Origin: Prorocentrum cordatum
Taxonomy: Eukaryota > Sar > Dinophyceae > Prorocentrales > Prorocentraceae
NCBI GenBank assembly: GCA_963575745.1
Contig: CAUYUJ010004335.1
Location: 520,856-584,855 of the forward strand
Direction of reading: 5' to 3'
Length of the DNA stretch: 64,000 bases
In this document: positions 11,077-22,078 of the stretch, one piece after another
Layout of the letters: each line of letters opens with the position of its first letter
How positions within the stretch are numbered: the stretch's first letter is position 1
Notes under the pieces: generated by a model
What the model saw: only the letters and a program-made list of their open reading frames with translations
What the model was told of the DNA's origin: nothing
The model's database searches: none
Position numbers and translations under genes: made by a program

Positions 11077-11098
11077 CTTGAGCCAAAATGGCTACGGA
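11077..11098 (-). other. Dinoflagellate spliced-leader copy, perfect
   Basis: On the minus strand this is T followed by CCGTAGCCATTTTGGCTCAA and G, identical to the 22-nt leader trans-spliced to dinoflagellate nuclear mRNAs. No downstream donor GT or snRNA-like Sm context follows: the next bases are TGCCTCGG, so this is a relic of a processed mRNA and not an SL RNA gene. It marks the 5' end of LINE 1. The bases before it (CCTCCTCAT) and after it (TGCC) are shared with the copy at 28630. Confidence 0.9.
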
Positions 11099-11135
11099 TG
11101 AGGAGGAGGAGGAGGAGAAAGAGGAGGAGTCGGAG

Positions 11136-11170
11136 GAACTACTACTACTACTACTACTACTACACTACTA

Positions 11171-11255
<85 letters not shown>

Positions 11256-11367
11256 GTACGACTACTATTGCACTACGACTACTACTACATACAACTACTG
11301 CTATTACTTCTACAACTACTACTGCGATTACTACTATGACTACTACTATTATTATTATTATTATTAT

Positions 11368-11400
<33 letters not shown>

Positions 11401-11402
11401 CA
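11136..11402. repeat. (ACT)n microsatellite
   Basis: Long ACT/CTA trinucleotide tract with scattered interruptions and a short (TTA)n section near 11347-11368. It abuts the GGA-rich stretch lying 5' of the spliced leader. Poly-Val frames are artefacts. Confidence 0.95.
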
Positions 11403-11695
11403 TTGTTACTACTGGATAGGCCTTGGGTAAACTTTACATACAGCCCAGTTCGGCCTTTTATTAACCTTAGATAAACCTTGGATAATCCTTGATTTATTGT
11501 TTTGTTCTTCTTTCTTTGTTTGTATTGTTTTGTATTGCCGTCCTTCTCTTGCTGGAAAACATTTGTGATGTTGATTGTTTTGTTGTTGCCTATTATTTTT
11601 TGAACATAGTTTGTGGATAATTAGTGGAAGTAAATCGAACATTGATATTGTATAATTCAAAATACTTTGGGGCAGGCCTTAAAGGAGAGCGCTAA
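11403..11695. other. AT-rich non-coding stretch
   Basis: AT-rich DNA with TTGTTTTG-like runs. I see no gene, promoter or RNA element. Confidence 0.5.
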
Positions 11696-11696
11696 T

Positions 11697-11885
11697 TTGG
11701 AATTCGTCGCCGGATTCGCCGGATCTCGCCGGAAACGGAACAGGGGACCTCTGAGGGCCTCCTTGGGGAGGAACCGGAGAGCTTTCTTAGGATGTCCCAC
11801 GGCACGCGAGGGCGCCGGTTTGGAATTCGTCGCCGGAATCGCGAGATCTCGCCAGAAACGGACCAGGGGGGCCGTCGGGGCCATT
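11697..11885 (+). repeat. Dispersed repeat, copies 2 and 3
   Basis: Two head-to-tail copies of the block first seen at 3572: one with AATTCGTCGCCGGATTCGCC at about 11701 and a second, AATTCGTCGCCGGAATCGCG, at about 11823. Each is followed by ATCTCGCC and a GAAACGGA tail. A CTTAGGATGTCCCACG spacer lies between them, and the copy at 3572 has a related CTTGAGGATATCCCACG on its 3' side, so the unit is about 120 bp. Confidence 0.7.
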
Positions 11886-11889
11886 ACCC

Positions 11890-13680
11890 CGCGCGCTGGG
11901 GGTCTGGATGACTCATGGGTCCCGAAGAAAGTCCTTCAAAAAAGTATACTGTCCACATTGGCGAACGTGCAATTTGAACTAGTCATTTCTGTCACGTGTG
12001 ACGAGTATCCGCGACTCCACCCCGCACTCGGCCCCTTCACAGTATCGGCGCCTCTTACGACCCCCCTCGAGTGACAGATGGCCCTAGAACCCTGTAGTGT
12101 AGAAGTAGAGTGGGGTAGAGCTGCGCAGGGTAGAGAAGAGCATGCATAATCATATTTTCTGGGGGCACCGTGCTCTATCCGCCACCGTGTCTGCAGCACG
12201 AGGAGGAATGCCCCAAAGTCCTTGCAATAATGACAACTCATCAACGCCTTTATGATATTCTGGAGAGCTCGGACAACGAAATTCCTGGACTTCCTGGGCG
12301 CTCTTGGGCGATATCTCTTTTGCGAAGGCCGCTCACAACTTGGTTTGAATATGGGCCACACGGCCTCACGCCTGTGGGCGCACACTCAGAGAACCAGTGT
12401 AAGGAGACGTGGCAGCCAGCGAATTTTCATGTCAATTGACTCGGCGGCGCCCGCTGCAAGCCAAGTAGCGGTGCGGGTTTGCTCTCACCATGCGTACACT
12501 TTTCCTGTTCCCCTCCGCCTCCACCACCTCCACCACCTCGGACACACCCGTCACGCGTGCTTACGCACCACGGTGATCATATACGCGACGGCCCATCATG
12601 GAAGAAGCGACCCATCTAAATGCGACGGTCCAGGGCACGTGCACGTGTCAACTGCAACGCGGTCGGGCCGCAAGGCGATCGACGCTGACGTGAAATTGTT
12701 GTGACGAGGGTCGCTCGTCAAATTATGGTGCCCAGCTTAGGCATCAAGGCTACAACTCAATCTGGAAAATAACGCTAAAACGTCTGTGGAAGGCTAAGCA
12801 GACAGACCCCATCAGCACCTCCACGTGTTACCCCATGCTTTTCCCGCTTCCCGAATCTTCCTCCCTACTCCTCCTGTGGCTGATGGTGCTGCCGCTGCCG
12901 CTGCTGCTGCTTCTCCTCAAGGGGCCCAGCCCGCTCTGAGAATCGGCCCGTTAACCAACAGACGGTCTTCAAAAACAAGCAAGCAATGGCATTCTGAGTG
13001 GCCACGCAGAGCGTCCTCTCATTCCGGGCAATCGCATCAATCATCTCCCTCGCCACCCCTCCTCCATCAAACGACACCCCATACTTGCGCCCCATACAGG
13101 ACCCCTCCCCCTTGCGGGGGCCAGGACCAGGGGGAATCGTCTTCGCAAAGTCCGCATCTCCGCGCGCACCTCCATTCCGCGTCTGACCGTGCAGAGCTCT
13201 GACGGGGAGCGGCTGTGGGCGTGCCGCGATTGGAAGTATTGCAGCCGTCCCACTCAGCGCCATTGGTGAGGTAGAGGAAGAAAGGTCGAGAATCGCGAGG
13301 GAGGCGCCGTGCAAATTGTGATAACGAAGGCACAGGGTCACGCCTTGATGAGCGGTATGGATGCAATGCAGGCCAGCTCTTTGTTCTGAGCCGCATGTAA
13401 ATTGCTGAGCGAGGCTGCCCATGTGGCGGCGACCAGCAGCAGTCGCCGTCCAAGGCTCATCTCAGGTGTTAGCGGCGAGGGTGTCTAGACTCTCACCTCG
13501 AATCGCGACGATCCCTTCTTCAGATCCATCGGATGGGCTACTCTTCTTCTGGAGGTCGTGCGCACTCTCCAGATACGAGAATGGTCGGCCGCCCCCGGAA
13601 GTCACAAGGATCGTCATCCCCTCCCTCCCCTCCCCCATGCCGTCGGTCCTCGTCCTCGCTGGCAGCCCCGGCCAAACCCC
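11890..13680. other. Stretch without recognisable genes
   Basis: Several frames of 100-185 codons are open, the longest minus-strand at 12865-13422. That frame contains plausible text (EMIDAIARNERTLCVATQN) but has no domain I recognise and a CAG-repeat-driven tail (QQQRQRQ). I do not call a gene here. Confidence 0.4.
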
Positions 13681-13683
13681 CGC

Positions 13684-14259
13684 TCAGTCGTCGTAGTGCG
13701 CGGGCTGCGCGCTCAGGAGGATCTCCCTGAGCCGCGACCTGCCCTCGGCACTGAGGTCCTGCCACGCGGCTCCGCGAGCAGGCGCCTCGGCGAGCTTGCT
13801 CCCGCTCCAGGAGCAGATGCTGCCGCTGCTGCTGGCGGGCTGCTGCCGGCCGCTCCAGGAACCCACCAGGTCCAGGTGGTCGCACAGGGAGAGCCGCAGG
13901 CCAGGCGGGGCCTGCCTCGGCTCCGCGCCCGTGCGCGGCCTGCGCCCCTTGGCCCTGCTGCTGAAGGCATCCATTTGGGCGGGCTTCTCCGCGCCGTGGG
14001 GGAAGTGGCAGAAGTTGCAGGCCTCTCCGCGGGGGCACTCTTCGGGGGCCAAGTGGAAGCGGCACGGGCGGCACTGGCCCTTGAAGTGGTTCTTCGAGCC
14101 CCTCGAGGCCCTGCAGGCCACTGCCGACAGCGGCGGCGGCGCGGCGCCGAGGGCGCGGTCCTCGCAGAGGCTCCGAAAATCCGCGGGGGCGGCGCCCCGC
14201 TGCGGCGCCGGGGCGGCGGGGACGCCGCCGATCTGGATCGGGATCTGCATCAGCAACAT
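13684..14259 (-). CDS. CCCH zinc-finger protein of a dinoflagellate-abundant type
   Basis: From ATG at 14257-14259 (a second ATG lies three codons on) the frame runs 191 codons to a stop at 13684. Its core, GQCRPCRFHLAPEECPRGEACNFCHFPH region at about 14095-14010, contains C-x8-C-x5-C-x3-H, the CCCH finger of RNA-binding proteins, preceded by a GxCxPC lead-in. That GxCxPC...CxxGxxCxFCH pattern is typical of a protein family very abundant in dinoflagellates and thought to bind RNA. Flanks are low-complexity (Ala/Pro before, Ser/Arg after), and the end LREILLSAQPAHYDD looks genuine. The frame continues upstream to 14541 through satellite sequence, which is unlikely to be coding. Real upstream exons may be missing. 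Confidence 0.6.
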   Translation of the reverse strand: MLLMQIPIQIGGVPAAPAPQRGAAPADFRSLCEDRALGAAPPPLSAVACRASRGSKNHFKGQCRPCRFHLAPEECPRGEACNFCHFPHGAEKPAQMDAFSSRAKGRRPRTGAEPRQAPPGLRLSLCDHLDLVGSWSGRQQPASSSGSICSWSGSKLAEAPARGAAWQDLSAEGRSRLREILLSAQPAHYDD

Positions 14260-14395
14260 CGTTTCGGGCTTCGGGTGACACCCCGCTGGCACTGCACCGG
14301 GCCTGGTGCTCTCAGTCTGCCTGGGCCAGCACTGTTGCTGCTTGGGCCAAACGCGTACGCAAACAATAACGTTTCCTGGGAAGCACCCAAGAACA

Positions 14396-14905
14396 CCACG
14401 AGACGGCCCCAAGACGGCCCACGATGCCCTCCAGACAATCCAAGAGGGCCCCAAGAAGCCCCAAGAGGGCTCCAAGATTCCCCCAAAGAAGCCAATTTGC
14501 TCGATTTTTGATTTGCTGTTCAACGATGCTAGCGTTCTCACCTATCTGGGCTTTTGACGCTCCAAGACGGCCCAAGAGGCGCCCAACATTGCCCCAAGAC
14601 GGCCCAAGAGGCATACTAGAGGGCCCCCCAGTGGGCCAAAGAGGGCCCAAAGACGGCTCAGAAAGGGCCCGAAAGGAGTCCCAGAGGGGGACGATGAACC
14701 GCCACTTCGAGCCCTCCGCCCCACGACGGCATGCGAGACCGCCAGCAGGCCCCCAAGTAGCCTCTTAGAAGTCACATGAGGCCCCACAAGAGGCCCAAGT
14801 TAGGCCCCAAGAGGTCCCCAAGCGGCCCACGAGAGGCCCCCCAAACTCTCCAAAACCGAATCCAAGAGGCTCCCGAGAAGCCTCCGAAGAGATCCCCATA
14901 TGCAT
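14396..14905 (-). repeat. CCAAGACGGCCC satellite, array 2
   Basis: Same unit family as array 1 but in reverse orientation: CCCCAAGACGGCCC, CCAAGAGGGCCC, CCCAAGAGGC. A non-repetitive island (14500-14560, with GATTTGCTGTTCAACGATGC) interrupts it, resembling the islands in array 1 by position. Frames across it are spurious. Confidence 0.8.
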
Positions 14906-16640
14906 CCGACCTACAACCCAGAATGGGCCCAAAGCCTGTAAAACATAGTCGCGTCAAATGAGCTGATCCTTTGGCTCCGCAGGCTACTGGCCTCTCTCAT
15001 GTTTCCACTGAATAGAAGCGACCTTAGAGAAAAATGGCTCGCCCTACGGCTTCGCAAGCTCGTCATGTTACTCCGTGAAGTAGGGGTTGGGGAGACTTGG
15101 ATCGAGTCTGAGTCGAACGCAGTAAAGCAAAACACCCGAATGCATATACGTTGTTTTGAAACAAATCGACATGCGTTGATGTAAAGATGCATGGATGAAA
15201 AGAGCTGGAGTACAACGAGTATATTATATCAGATGGATCAAATGGATCAACACAACAAAAACTTATTGCCCAACTGAATAAGGTGGATTGCGAGGTCCGT
15301 GTATGCAATTCCTTAGAGCACTTGTGCTCCGCAATCCTCTACCGCATTCCTATTGGGAATGAACGCTGGCTGGAGGTATCATGATGTTGACCCGCACGTG
15401 ACGCACATGTTTGTGCCACACGGGCCACACGGACTTAATATTAAGGAGCGGAAGCGAGCTCAATGTCTAAATTCGCATTGTAATTACATGCTGAATCTCC
15501 CCGTGGCTAACGAGCGGTTGCTTTGCGGAAATGCGAATACGGTACAATCACTACGAACGAGCGATTGTAGACTGTCGGTGAAGCCATGCTGCCTACCACA
15601 TGGACGTCAATGCACTTTTGTTGCCTCAAGTTCGTTTCGTGGGTCGGAACGTCGCTCTATTCACGGGCTTTTCTCATAGGCGCCTGAAGTTCCAGAAGTA
15701 TTTGATTTGCAGACGTAAACACTGTTCAGCGCATTGCATTCGGGTCAAGTGTGGAGGACAAGTTTTGCTCGTATGTCTGAGGTGGTTCCCGAATTGCGCA
15801 CGTTGGTGCGATTTGCCTTTCATTGATTTTACCGATGTCTCACTTTGGGACATGAGCACGCCAAACTTGGAAGCAGACCTCGCAACCGCGATGCTTTGCA
15901 CCTGTGGTGCAGAGTCACACACGTCGGCGCGTAGCTTTTGAAATGTTGTTCTGTGCCCTTTGTTCTGCTGCTCCCCTCCACCGTTATCTTCTCCGAACCC
16001 GAAGCTGTCTCACGCTGCGCCGCCCCTTCCTGAATGCACGGCATCGCCAGCCAGGGATGAATGTCGCCGTCGCCGACGCCCTCGGGCGCAATCCCACATG
16101 CAACCAGCAAGTCGGGCCGAGGGGGACACATTTTAGGTATCAGAGCCCCACATGGCATTGCAAATATGGGCTGACCGTTTTGGGACCTTTAGGGACGTAA
16201 CACAAGCACCGGCCAAACAAAACCGAAGGCGGCGTGTTAATTGCTTTTGGAATCCTCCAGAGAGCCGTGGGAAGGGCTGAGTACAGGGGCCGAGCGAGAG
16301 AGACGAATCTTCAGAGACCCGGAAGCCCAAGCCACAGCCGAACCTTAGGGTCGGGCGTGCAAGCAGATGCTGGACGAAACAACTATAGTTTGAGTCAACA
16401 CGCAAACCTGAACAAGATACGTATACATATTCACATGCAAATCCGTTCTCGCCTGCTCTTCTCATCCTGCTAATTTCTCCTGACCCTTCGTCCTGCTTCC
16501 TACTCATCGTTCTCCTACTCCTCCTCATCATTCTTCTCAAGTACATCACACGAGCACTCCACATTTCTCTCCCTTTGCTGTCTTTACGTTCCCCGCATCT
16601 TCCGCGTGCGTTTTTGCTTCAAATAAATGTATCCTGAAGT
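14906..16640. other. Stretch without recognisable genes
   Basis: Mixed-composition DNA. Open frames of up to about 145 codons occur on both strands, none with a recognisable motif. A GGTATCAGAGC word at about 16137 resembles a plant-type copia primer site but has no LTR or Gag next to it. Confidence 0.4.
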
Positions 16641-16754
16641 GGCTGTCGATGCGTAACCTCTAGTCAGAATGTCTTCGGCCATTCAATAGTGGCACTCCCG
16701 CTGTATCGCTTGCCACATCTTCTTGCATGCTCACCAGAGAGCCTCCGATCCAAC

Positions 16755-17015
16755 AAAGCGACGCTCTCGCTGCAGCGCTGGCCGCACTTGTGCATCAGTC
16801 AAAGCGGTTCTATCGATGCAAGGCTTGAGGCTTGTCACGTTTACGCATTTCCGTAGATCCTCCGTCCAGAGGAGCGCTCTCGTCGCAGTGCTGGCCGTGC
16901 TCTTCCATCTGCACAAGTGGTGACCCATCTGCTGCGTGTGACACATGCCCGATCTCAATAGAGCCTCAGTCCAACGGAACGACGCTCTCGTCGCAACGCT
17001 GCCCCCCCCCCTGTT
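16755..17015 (+). repeat. GCTCTCG(C/T)(T/C)GCA(G/A)CGCTGGCC repeat cluster
   Basis: Three related 45-60-bp segments, each with CCGTCCA or CCGATCCAACA-type lead-in and then ACGCTCTCG..GCA.CGCTGGCC, lie at about 16755, 16865 and 16980. The same core recurs at 35690-35810 and 36085-36210 (GCTCTCGCTGAAGCGCTGGCC, GCTCCCGCTGCAGCGCTGG), linking this region to the duplicated block there. Confidence 0.6.
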
Positions 17016-17164
17016 TCCGCATGTGCTTCGTGCCTCCCCCCAAAAACCTTTGCGTACCGTGCTTTGCTGTGTGCAACGTCGGGTATCAATGCAGACTGCG
17101 AGATCAAAGACTTCCCCGACAAGACCGTGAGGCCAATGATTTCCCCGACGCCAGACTCTGCGAA

Positions 17165-17255
17165 TAGAAAGGAGTACAAGGCAATGGGACGGGAGTGGAG
17201 GGGGGGGGAAGGACGTCAGATATGGCGCGAACACGCTTGGCTTGTCCTCCTCCTC
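17165..17255 (+). repeat. Dispersed repeat with GGACGTCAGATATG
   Basis: The block (GGGAnGGGAG...) GGACGTCAGATATGGCGCGA followed by CTTGTCCTCC matches 36495-36560 (GGACGTCAGATATGACGCGA, then CTTGTCCTCC). Each copy lies a few hundred bases downstream of a GCTCTCG..CGCTGGCC cluster, so both belong to one larger repeat. Confidence 0.65.
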
Positions 17256-17259
17256 CTGC

Positions 17260-18280
17260 AGCGTAGCCGAAGGCGGGCCGTCCCTCAGTCTCGGCTACCC
17301 GCAGATGGCGTTCTGGCCAGCTGCCATCGGACCAGCGGCACAAGCTCGCAGGCCGCCTGTTTGTTGTTTGAGGAAGCAGGCTGGTGTGTGCAGCACCGCA
17401 CGGGGCAAACATTTACACTGCTAGCGTACCAATCTTCGCCCGCACAATCGGGGCAAGGGACACACTGCTGTGCATCCGCACTCGGCTGCAAAGCCAACCA
17501 ACATTTGTGTCACTAAACTCGGCCCCTAAAAGGAAGTGTCTGTCCCCGCCGTGCGGCCGATGACCCATTTTCCCGGATGATGCGCAACCTCCTGTTAGAT
17601 AGAACACGAGGAGGAGAGGCGGAGGAGACAGAGGAAGGGGAGGAAATGGGATGGATGTATTAAAGCGTTGTGAGTGTATGTCCACATGATCCAAACGGTC
17701 ATTCATATAAATTCGCACTCGTATAACAGTTCCATGCACCACCAAGCAAACTCACACAAGAAGCAATCGGCCCCCAGGCCGAGCGAATGCTCAACCACCG
17801 ACAGTGCGAATGAAGCGTAGCAGATCGTGAGACGAGAAAGCTGACAACTACAGTCAGTTGATCCGATTATGCGCTGCAGCGGAGGCGGAGGGAGAGGAAG
17901 AGGACGAGCATCTAACAGCACGGGACATGACCGTAAGCACAAGGCCCTCGAAGCAGCGGGCTTGCCACGCAAGTTCGGGCCCCAACCACGGAACACAGAC
18001 ATATAGAGGCGCCCAAATGCGCGCTGTGGAATACCGCCGACAAACCGGAATCGAATTTGAAAGCGTGAAGCGGTAGCAGCAGCGGCGGAGGAGAAGAGGA
18101 GAAGAGGGGCCTACGGGAAGCCAGCCAAAGCGGCCGTGAGCATTCGCATGGCACCTGCATGCCCGCGGACGCCTTCACGAGCTCGCTGGAGGAGCAAATC
18201 GGCCATCCGAACTGGAGGGCGGTGGCCGTGCCTCAACATGCAATGCGACCTGCTGACCTTTCTCTTTTTTTGAATCGGCG
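17260..18280. other. Stretch without recognisable genes
   Basis: No supported coding or RNA feature. A purine-rich strand bias is seen at 17590-17650 and 17875-17905. Confidence 0.4.
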
Positions 18281-18519
18281 GTAACCCGGGTTATCCCGGG
18301 GGGGGGGGGGCGGCCGATAACCTAACCTTCGCGCTGTGGGCAGCCCTGCATATGCCCGCGCGCACCAGTGCTGCGGCCCCTACAGCTGCTAATGATGCTG
18401 CCGCGATGATACTATTGGTGCTGCGACGATGCGGGCGCCGTCTGAGAATGCCTATGGATGTCTGGACAGCTCGCATTGGAATACGCGGGATGTGATTGCT
18501 AAGCATAGCCGCGAAGTCT

Positions 18520-19990
18520 TGTGTACACTATCTATAGAACACGCGTGCACCACACTGCCTGTGAGCACTACAAAACACGTGTGCGCCACAACGGTCTTGC
18601 ACACCACAGGTGCTGCTGCAGCAGAGGCTTCTGCGTGCACCACAGCGCCTGCGTACACCCCGATGCCTGTGCACACCACAGGGGCACCGTGCACCACATC
18701 GTATGCCGAACATTTGCGCCACAGCGCTTCCGCGCACCTCCAAGGTCCCGCCAGGGCCCAAATCTGGAGAATCCCCGGGGGCCCGAACGTATCACATTCA
18801 ACATGTAAGTGATTTGTGATTATTGATTTCTCTGGCCTTGGGTACAGTCCTCTCTCCATTTTAGGCCGACCATGTTTGTGTACACCACGGTGCCTGTCTA
18901 GTGTACACCACGACGCCTTTGTACAACACAACTGCTTGTGCACTGTGTAGACAACAGTGCCTGCGTACACCACAGGGCCTGTGTACAAGACGGCAGCCGT
19001 GTGCACCACAGCGCCTGTGCACACTGCGGTGCTTGTGCACACAACAGGGGCAACATGCACAACAGCGCATGGCGAACATTTGCGCCACAGCGTTTCCGTG
19101 CACCTCCAAGGTCCCGCCGGGGCCCAAGTTTGGAGAATCCCTGGGGCCATAACGTATCACACTCAAACTGTAAGCTATTTGTGATTATTGATTTTCTGGC
19201 CCGGGGTACTGTCCCCCCCATTTTTGACCGACCATGTCTTCGTGTACGCCACAGCGCCTGCGCAGCGTGCACCACGACGTCTTTGTACACCACAGCTGCT
19301 TGTGTACACCGCAGCGCCTGCCTACACAACAACGTCTGTGTACACCATAATGCCTGTGTGCACTACAGCACCCGTGCGCACCGCAGAGCCTGTGTACACA
19401 ACACACACACAAACACACTGCCAATGTAAACGACGACGCCTATGTGCACCACGGTTGCTGCTTTAGCACCATACTCGTGCACCACAGCCAGTGTGCACGA
19501 AAATGCTTGTGTACACCACAGACCTGCCTACACTTCCAGGGGTCCCAGCGAGACCGAACTCCAGAAAATCGCGGGGACCCGAACGTATCAAATCCAATAT
19601 GTAATCTATTTGTAAATATTGATTGGTTTTCCTTGCGCAAGGAACGGTCCCGTCTATTGGGCCCACAACGCTTGTGCACACCATAGCGAGCGAGCACAGT
19701 GGCGGATGTGTACACCGCAGCGCTTGTGTACACCACAAGGTGTGGTACACCGCAACGGCCGTGCACCGCACTGCTTCTGTACACCACTTTTCTTGGGATG
19801 CTTCCGTGAATGATAACTGATGTTGCAACAACAATCGTGCACACCACAAAGCCTGGCTTCACCATATTGCCTGGTGCATCACGATGCCCGCGTGCACCGC
19901 GCGACCTGTGTGCACTTATGTTCGCGTGCGCTACAACCCCTGCGTACACAACAGATCCTGCTGCAACAGCAGCAAATGCGCGCACCAAAA
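18520..19990 (+). repeat. 18-bp tandem repeat with higher-order units
   Basis: Long degenerate tandem array of an 18-bp unit close to GCCTGTGTACACCACAGC; the period is clear at 18960-19050, where consecutive units begin GCCTG or GCTTG every 18 bases. Three times the array is interrupted by the same roughly 150-bp segment (about 18709-18870, 19073-19235 and 19530-19680), recognisable by GGTCCC.CC.GGGCCCAA, GGAGAATCCC, CGTATCA and TGATTATTGATT. This gives a higher-order period of about 365-450 bp. Because 18 is a multiple of three, all frames are open and yield hexapeptide-repeat artefacts. Confidence 0.8.
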
Positions 19991-20048
19991 CCGCCTCACT
20001 GCCTGTGCACAACGCAATGCCTGGGCACGCGCTGCTCAAGTCCCTATG

Positions 20049-20185
20049 GACGACGCCGGTCGTCGTCGGTCGTCGGTCGTCGGTCGTCGGTCGTCTTCGG
20101 CGGCGGCGTCGTCGTCGTCGTCGTTGTTCGTCGTCGTTTGTCGTCGTCGTCTGTCGTCGTCAATCGTCGTCTGTCGTCGCCTCCC
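20049..20185. repeat. GTC/CGT-rich simple repeat
   Basis: Mixed GTCGTCGGTCGTCGG and CGTCGTCGTC tract. Derived Asp/Arg-rich frames are artefacts. Confidence 0.85.
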
Positions 20186-20581
20186 CGTGCCACTCCGAGC
20201 AAGCCCCAACGATTCGCCAATGTGCATCGAAACGCCAGCATGCTACTGTGGCGAAGACGACCGCCCCGTTCAACATAGCGCTCCCTGCGAGCTCCCTGCG
20301 CACCACCCCCGGACCTGCACAACCAGCAAAATTATCCTCAAGGGGGGGGAGCCCGATAACCTGGGTTATCGCCTGACCAAAAAAAAAAACAATCTCCTGT
20401 ACAAGGCGTAGAGCGCGATGGCGCGAACTGTGCGGGCGCGCGCCGTCGACGCCCCAAGCCTTAGTAGATGCTGCAGCCTGTCAGGTGGAGCGATGTCAGG
20501 GAACCGCAATCCCCTGTTCATGAATGCTCTGAAGACGTAGCATTGCGCGTAGTGTTCGATGCTGTCGCGGCCCCTCCCGCA

Positions 20582-22078
20582 CTACAGAATACAAGGCCGC
20601 GCTTCCTGCATCCGCCGTGCAGCGACCCAGCAATTGCACATCGCGCGGAGCAGCGCGGCCAGACTGCGCGGCGCACTCGTCCGCCAAACCTCCTGCATTA
20701 CTTCCACGGCGCGATCGGCCAGGCGAACCGGCAAGAGGGCACTGGCACAACGTTCAAGGCGACGGCAAAGATGACGCAGAGCTGCCTCGGTGTGGTCGGG
20801 GACGAGGCGATTGTAGCACACGCGCTGCCACTGCCGTCGGGCGACAATGGGCTCGCGGGGCGGGCCGGGCGCCGCGGGCCGGACGCGCTCGTTCGCGCGC
20901 TCAGGCGGGCGAGAACAAAACATGGGAGTCCAACCAGGGGCTGCCAAATGGCCACGCGCCCCACCGAAGTCGCCGCGCGGGGCATCCCAGTGAAAGACTC
21001 TACCTTTGGCTGCGTCGGCGAGCGCGCGAAAGTCTGGGACGCCAGAAGAGCAGTGGAGCTGTTCGGGGCCGCGGAGGGTAGCCATCCTCGGGGTCCTGGG
21101 AGAAGCCGTCGCGCACCTCCCATGCATCAGGGACCTCGTCCATTTCCGCCAGGAAGGACATCGCGATAACGCGTGCATCTTGTAGGCAGCTAAGGACGGC
21201 GCCATTCCACCTCCGATGGCCCCACAGACCTGCGCTCTCTCTCGGTAATTTGCGAACGCTTCATCCCATGATTTCGACCCGCGCACTGGGCCAATTGCGG
21301 AGCCCACGTAAGTGGTAGACGAGCTGACGGCGAAGTCCCCCCACGAAGGAGCATGGGCATTGGGGCGAATCCGTCTGCCTCCAAATCGACGGGGTACTGT
21401 GGCACCCAGTGCGATTTGCCGTGGTGCAGGCCTCAGTCCCGATGCCAGGGCGCACTCGTCAAGCGACGGTTCCAATATTCCTGCCGAGGCCCCCCCCTGC
21501 GGCTGAGCAATTGCGAGGTCGCCCGCGTGCGCTCGCGCCAGAGCGTTCGGCACAGCGCGGGGGGGCGACGGGTGGGCAGGTCTGCGGCCGCGTCGACAAG
21601 TAGCGGCGAAAGCGCACATCCTTGCCGGATGCCCGATTCCATGACGAAGCCGTCGAAGCGCGCGCCACCGACAGAGAGGTGGCAGACGGTGTTCTGGCAC
21701 AGGGCGTCGACAAATCGCAAAAGCCATCCTGGCCATCCCAGCGAGGCGAATAGCTCGCGCATGAACTTTCGGCTGGCGCTCGGAACAAAAAGCGACAAAG
21801 TCGAACGGGGCCAAAGCGCCGCTCCCCGCAGATAGCGCAACGATATGCATGCTCTCGTCCATCTCGACCAATTGCGATCGCATGCTGCGCCCCCCCGCGA
21901 GCCCGCGCTGCATGTCGGGGATCTCTGGCGCCAGATGCGGCTCCCGTTTCAAGCGCGCCGCGCTTGCCAATGTTCGAATCTCCGCGCTCGCGATGTTGAG
22001 TGGGCGCGCGCTCTCCGGCGCGCGCGCAACTCGCGAGGCTGCGCCCGCGCAATCAACCTTGTTAGGCAGGAGCACCAT
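20582..22078 (-). pseudogene. LINE 2 reverse transcriptase region
   Basis: A 498-codon frame that starts at about RT block 2 (VLLPNK, ARPLNIAS) and block 3 (IPDMQRGLAGGRSMRSQLVEMD, with LxxDFxxAFCS-like text). It then leaves the RT register: the expected continuation (FMRELFASLGWPGWLLRFV, GIRQGCALSPLL) is found in the overlapping frame 21433-21840. It returns in the 498-codon frame with TYVGSAIGPVRGSKSWDEAFANYRER (about 21290-21220, the post-palm block) and ends ALLRAMCNCWVAARRMQE. The catalytic FADD block is not visible in either frame. The protein is inactive. Confidence 0.65.

Larger units (their letters stand above)
5390..11098 (-). mobile_element. LINE 1: decayed non-LTR retrotransposon with spliced leader
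   Basis: Read on the minus strand, the element runs from a spliced-leader copy (11098) through a coiled-coil ORF1 (10358), an apurinic-type endonuclease (about 8900-8190), a reverse transcriptase (about 7650-5800) and a C-terminal region with a His/Cys knuckle (about 5800-5400). This is the usual order of LINEs with an APE-type endonuclease. Several stops and frame changes separate the domains, and a 150-bp GA microsatellite sits inside the RT, so it is dead. The spliced leader at the 5' end means the ancestral transcript was a trans-spliced mRNA. I could not define target-site duplications or a poly-A end. Confidence 0.75.
18280..20372. repeat. Composite repeat block bracketed by GGTTATC palindromes
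   Basis: The left edge carries the palindrome GGTAACCCGGGTTATC (18280-18295), then a G-run and CCGATAACCTAACC. The right edge carries a G-run and CCCGATAACCTGGGTTATCG (20352-20371), itself palindromic. Both edges therefore share a G-run followed by CCGATAACCT in direct orientation, as well as internal dyad symmetry. Between them lie the 18-bp tandem repeats and a GTC-rich tract. It may be a non-autonomous element or a satellite with boundary motifs; I see no transposase. Confidence 0.45.

Noticed and set aside
11092-11403. 103-codon poly-Val ORF
   Set aside because: Direct translation of the ACT/AGT microsatellite.
16137-16147. GGTATCAGAGC as a copia primer-binding site
   Set aside because: It matches the plant-type site, but there is no LTR immediately upstream and no Gag/Pol downstream.
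18429-20039. Several ORFs of 60-230 codons with hexapeptide repeats
   Set aside because: They are translations of an 18-bp tandem DNA repeat, open in many frames on both strands.
20372-20391. A-run at 20379-20389 as a LINE poly-A tail
   Set aside because: It is on the plus strand, whereas LINE 2 reads on the minus strand, so the tail would have to appear as T on the plus strand.
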